Origin: Gammaproteobacteria bacterium
GTDB lineage: Bacteria; Pseudomonadota; Gammaproteobacteria; SZUA-229
Assembly (NCBI GenBank): GCA_030595325.1
Contig: JAUVDN010000010.1
Span: forward strand, 1 to 37,701
Length of the DNA stretch: 37,701 nucleotides
Reading direction: 5' to 3'
This document shows, piece after piece, positions 37,363 to 37,701 of the stretch; within the stretch, counting starts at the first letter, position 1, and the number at the start of each line of letters is the position of its first letter. The position numbers and the translations under genes were made by a program. Below the pieces are notes generated by a model. It had not been told where the DNA came from, did no database searches, and saw only the letters and a program-made list of their open reading frames with translations.

Positions 37363-37514
37363 ACAAAGTCAAAAGAATTTTTACCACAGAGGACACGGAG
37401 GTCACAGAGGTTTTTATTGTTAACTGCGCCGCAGGCGCATTAACAATAATAAGACTTTCCTCTGTACTCTCCGTGTCCTCTGTGGTGAGCAGCTTTTAAA
37501 TATTTTGACTTTGT
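37363..37514. repeat. Nested near-palindromic intergenic element (about 152 bp)
   Basis: Outer arms ACAAAGTCAAAA/TTTTGACTTTGT, middle ACCACAGAGGACACGGA/TCCGTGTCCTCTGTGGT, inner ATTGTTAA-C-TGCGC-CGCAG-GCGCA-TTAACAAT. Confidence 0.85.
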
Positions 37515-37701
37515 CAGCTAAAACTCAACTACAGTCATCCTCGTTCTGGCATTTACTGTGACCAATTTTGAACTTATACACATAATGACATCTACGCAAA
37601 AAATATTTTTGACTCAAGTCAATATGCAGTAGTTGGCAAAATTGTAGCATCGGCAAACTATTCACAGAATCAGACATGGAAATCATACGTTAAACGATGC
37701 A

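Noticed and set aside
37245-37499. Plus-strand ORF of 84 aa upstream of gnd
   Set aside because: Its second half is translated from the nested palindromic repeat and its first half is antisense to the gnd 5' end; a typical repeat-derived false ORF.
37609-37622. TTGACTCAAGTCAA as an FNR/DNR-type site
   Set aside because: Two departures from the FNR consensus and far (about 350 bp) from gnd; the gene it could serve is outside the window.

Overview
The window looks chromosomal and comes from a probably sulfur-oxidising gammaproteobacterium. No rRNA, tRNA, CRISPR array or transposase gene was seen. Bases 1-14.3 kb (minus strand) hold a tightly packed carbon-storage operon: pgl-zwf-glgP-glgA-glgB-malQ-GH57-glgC-glk. 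gnd lies at the far end, about 35.8-37.3 kb. From 14.4-17.2 kb there is an oxygen/redox regulatory block: an FNR-type regulator with four candidate [4Fe-4S] cysteines, divergent from a membrane FixL-like PAS kinase and its LuxR-type response regulator. From 17.2-20.5 kb there is a probable sulfur-globule protein, a CBS-domain protein paired with an ArsB/NhaD/SLC13-type permease, and small unknown ORFs. From 20.8-34.4 kb there is a metal/electron-transfer region: a sigma54-dependent activator with a Cys/His-rich PAS, a small exported protein, CusA/CusB, a multicopper oxidase with FN3/Ig-like tail, a TlpA-like thioredoxin and a nine-CxxCH cytochrome with PKD/cadherin-like domains. A CZB-GGDEF (DgcZ-like) cyclase follows. 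The strongest unexplained signals are (i) three sigma54-type promoters, two almost identical, before the small exported protein, the oxidase and the nonaheme cytochrome, with TGTCAT/ATGACA motifs near the cytochrome and small-protein promoters, suggesting a local regulon; (ii) perfect or near-perfect FNR boxes in intergenic regions, one placed as a divergent class II promoter for the sulfur-globule protein; (iii) a FixL-type heme PAS with the proximal His kept but the Arg220 position changed to Gln; (iv) a ~150 bp nested palindrome near the right end; and (v) repeated short tandem duplications in and around glycogen and pentose-phosphate genes.
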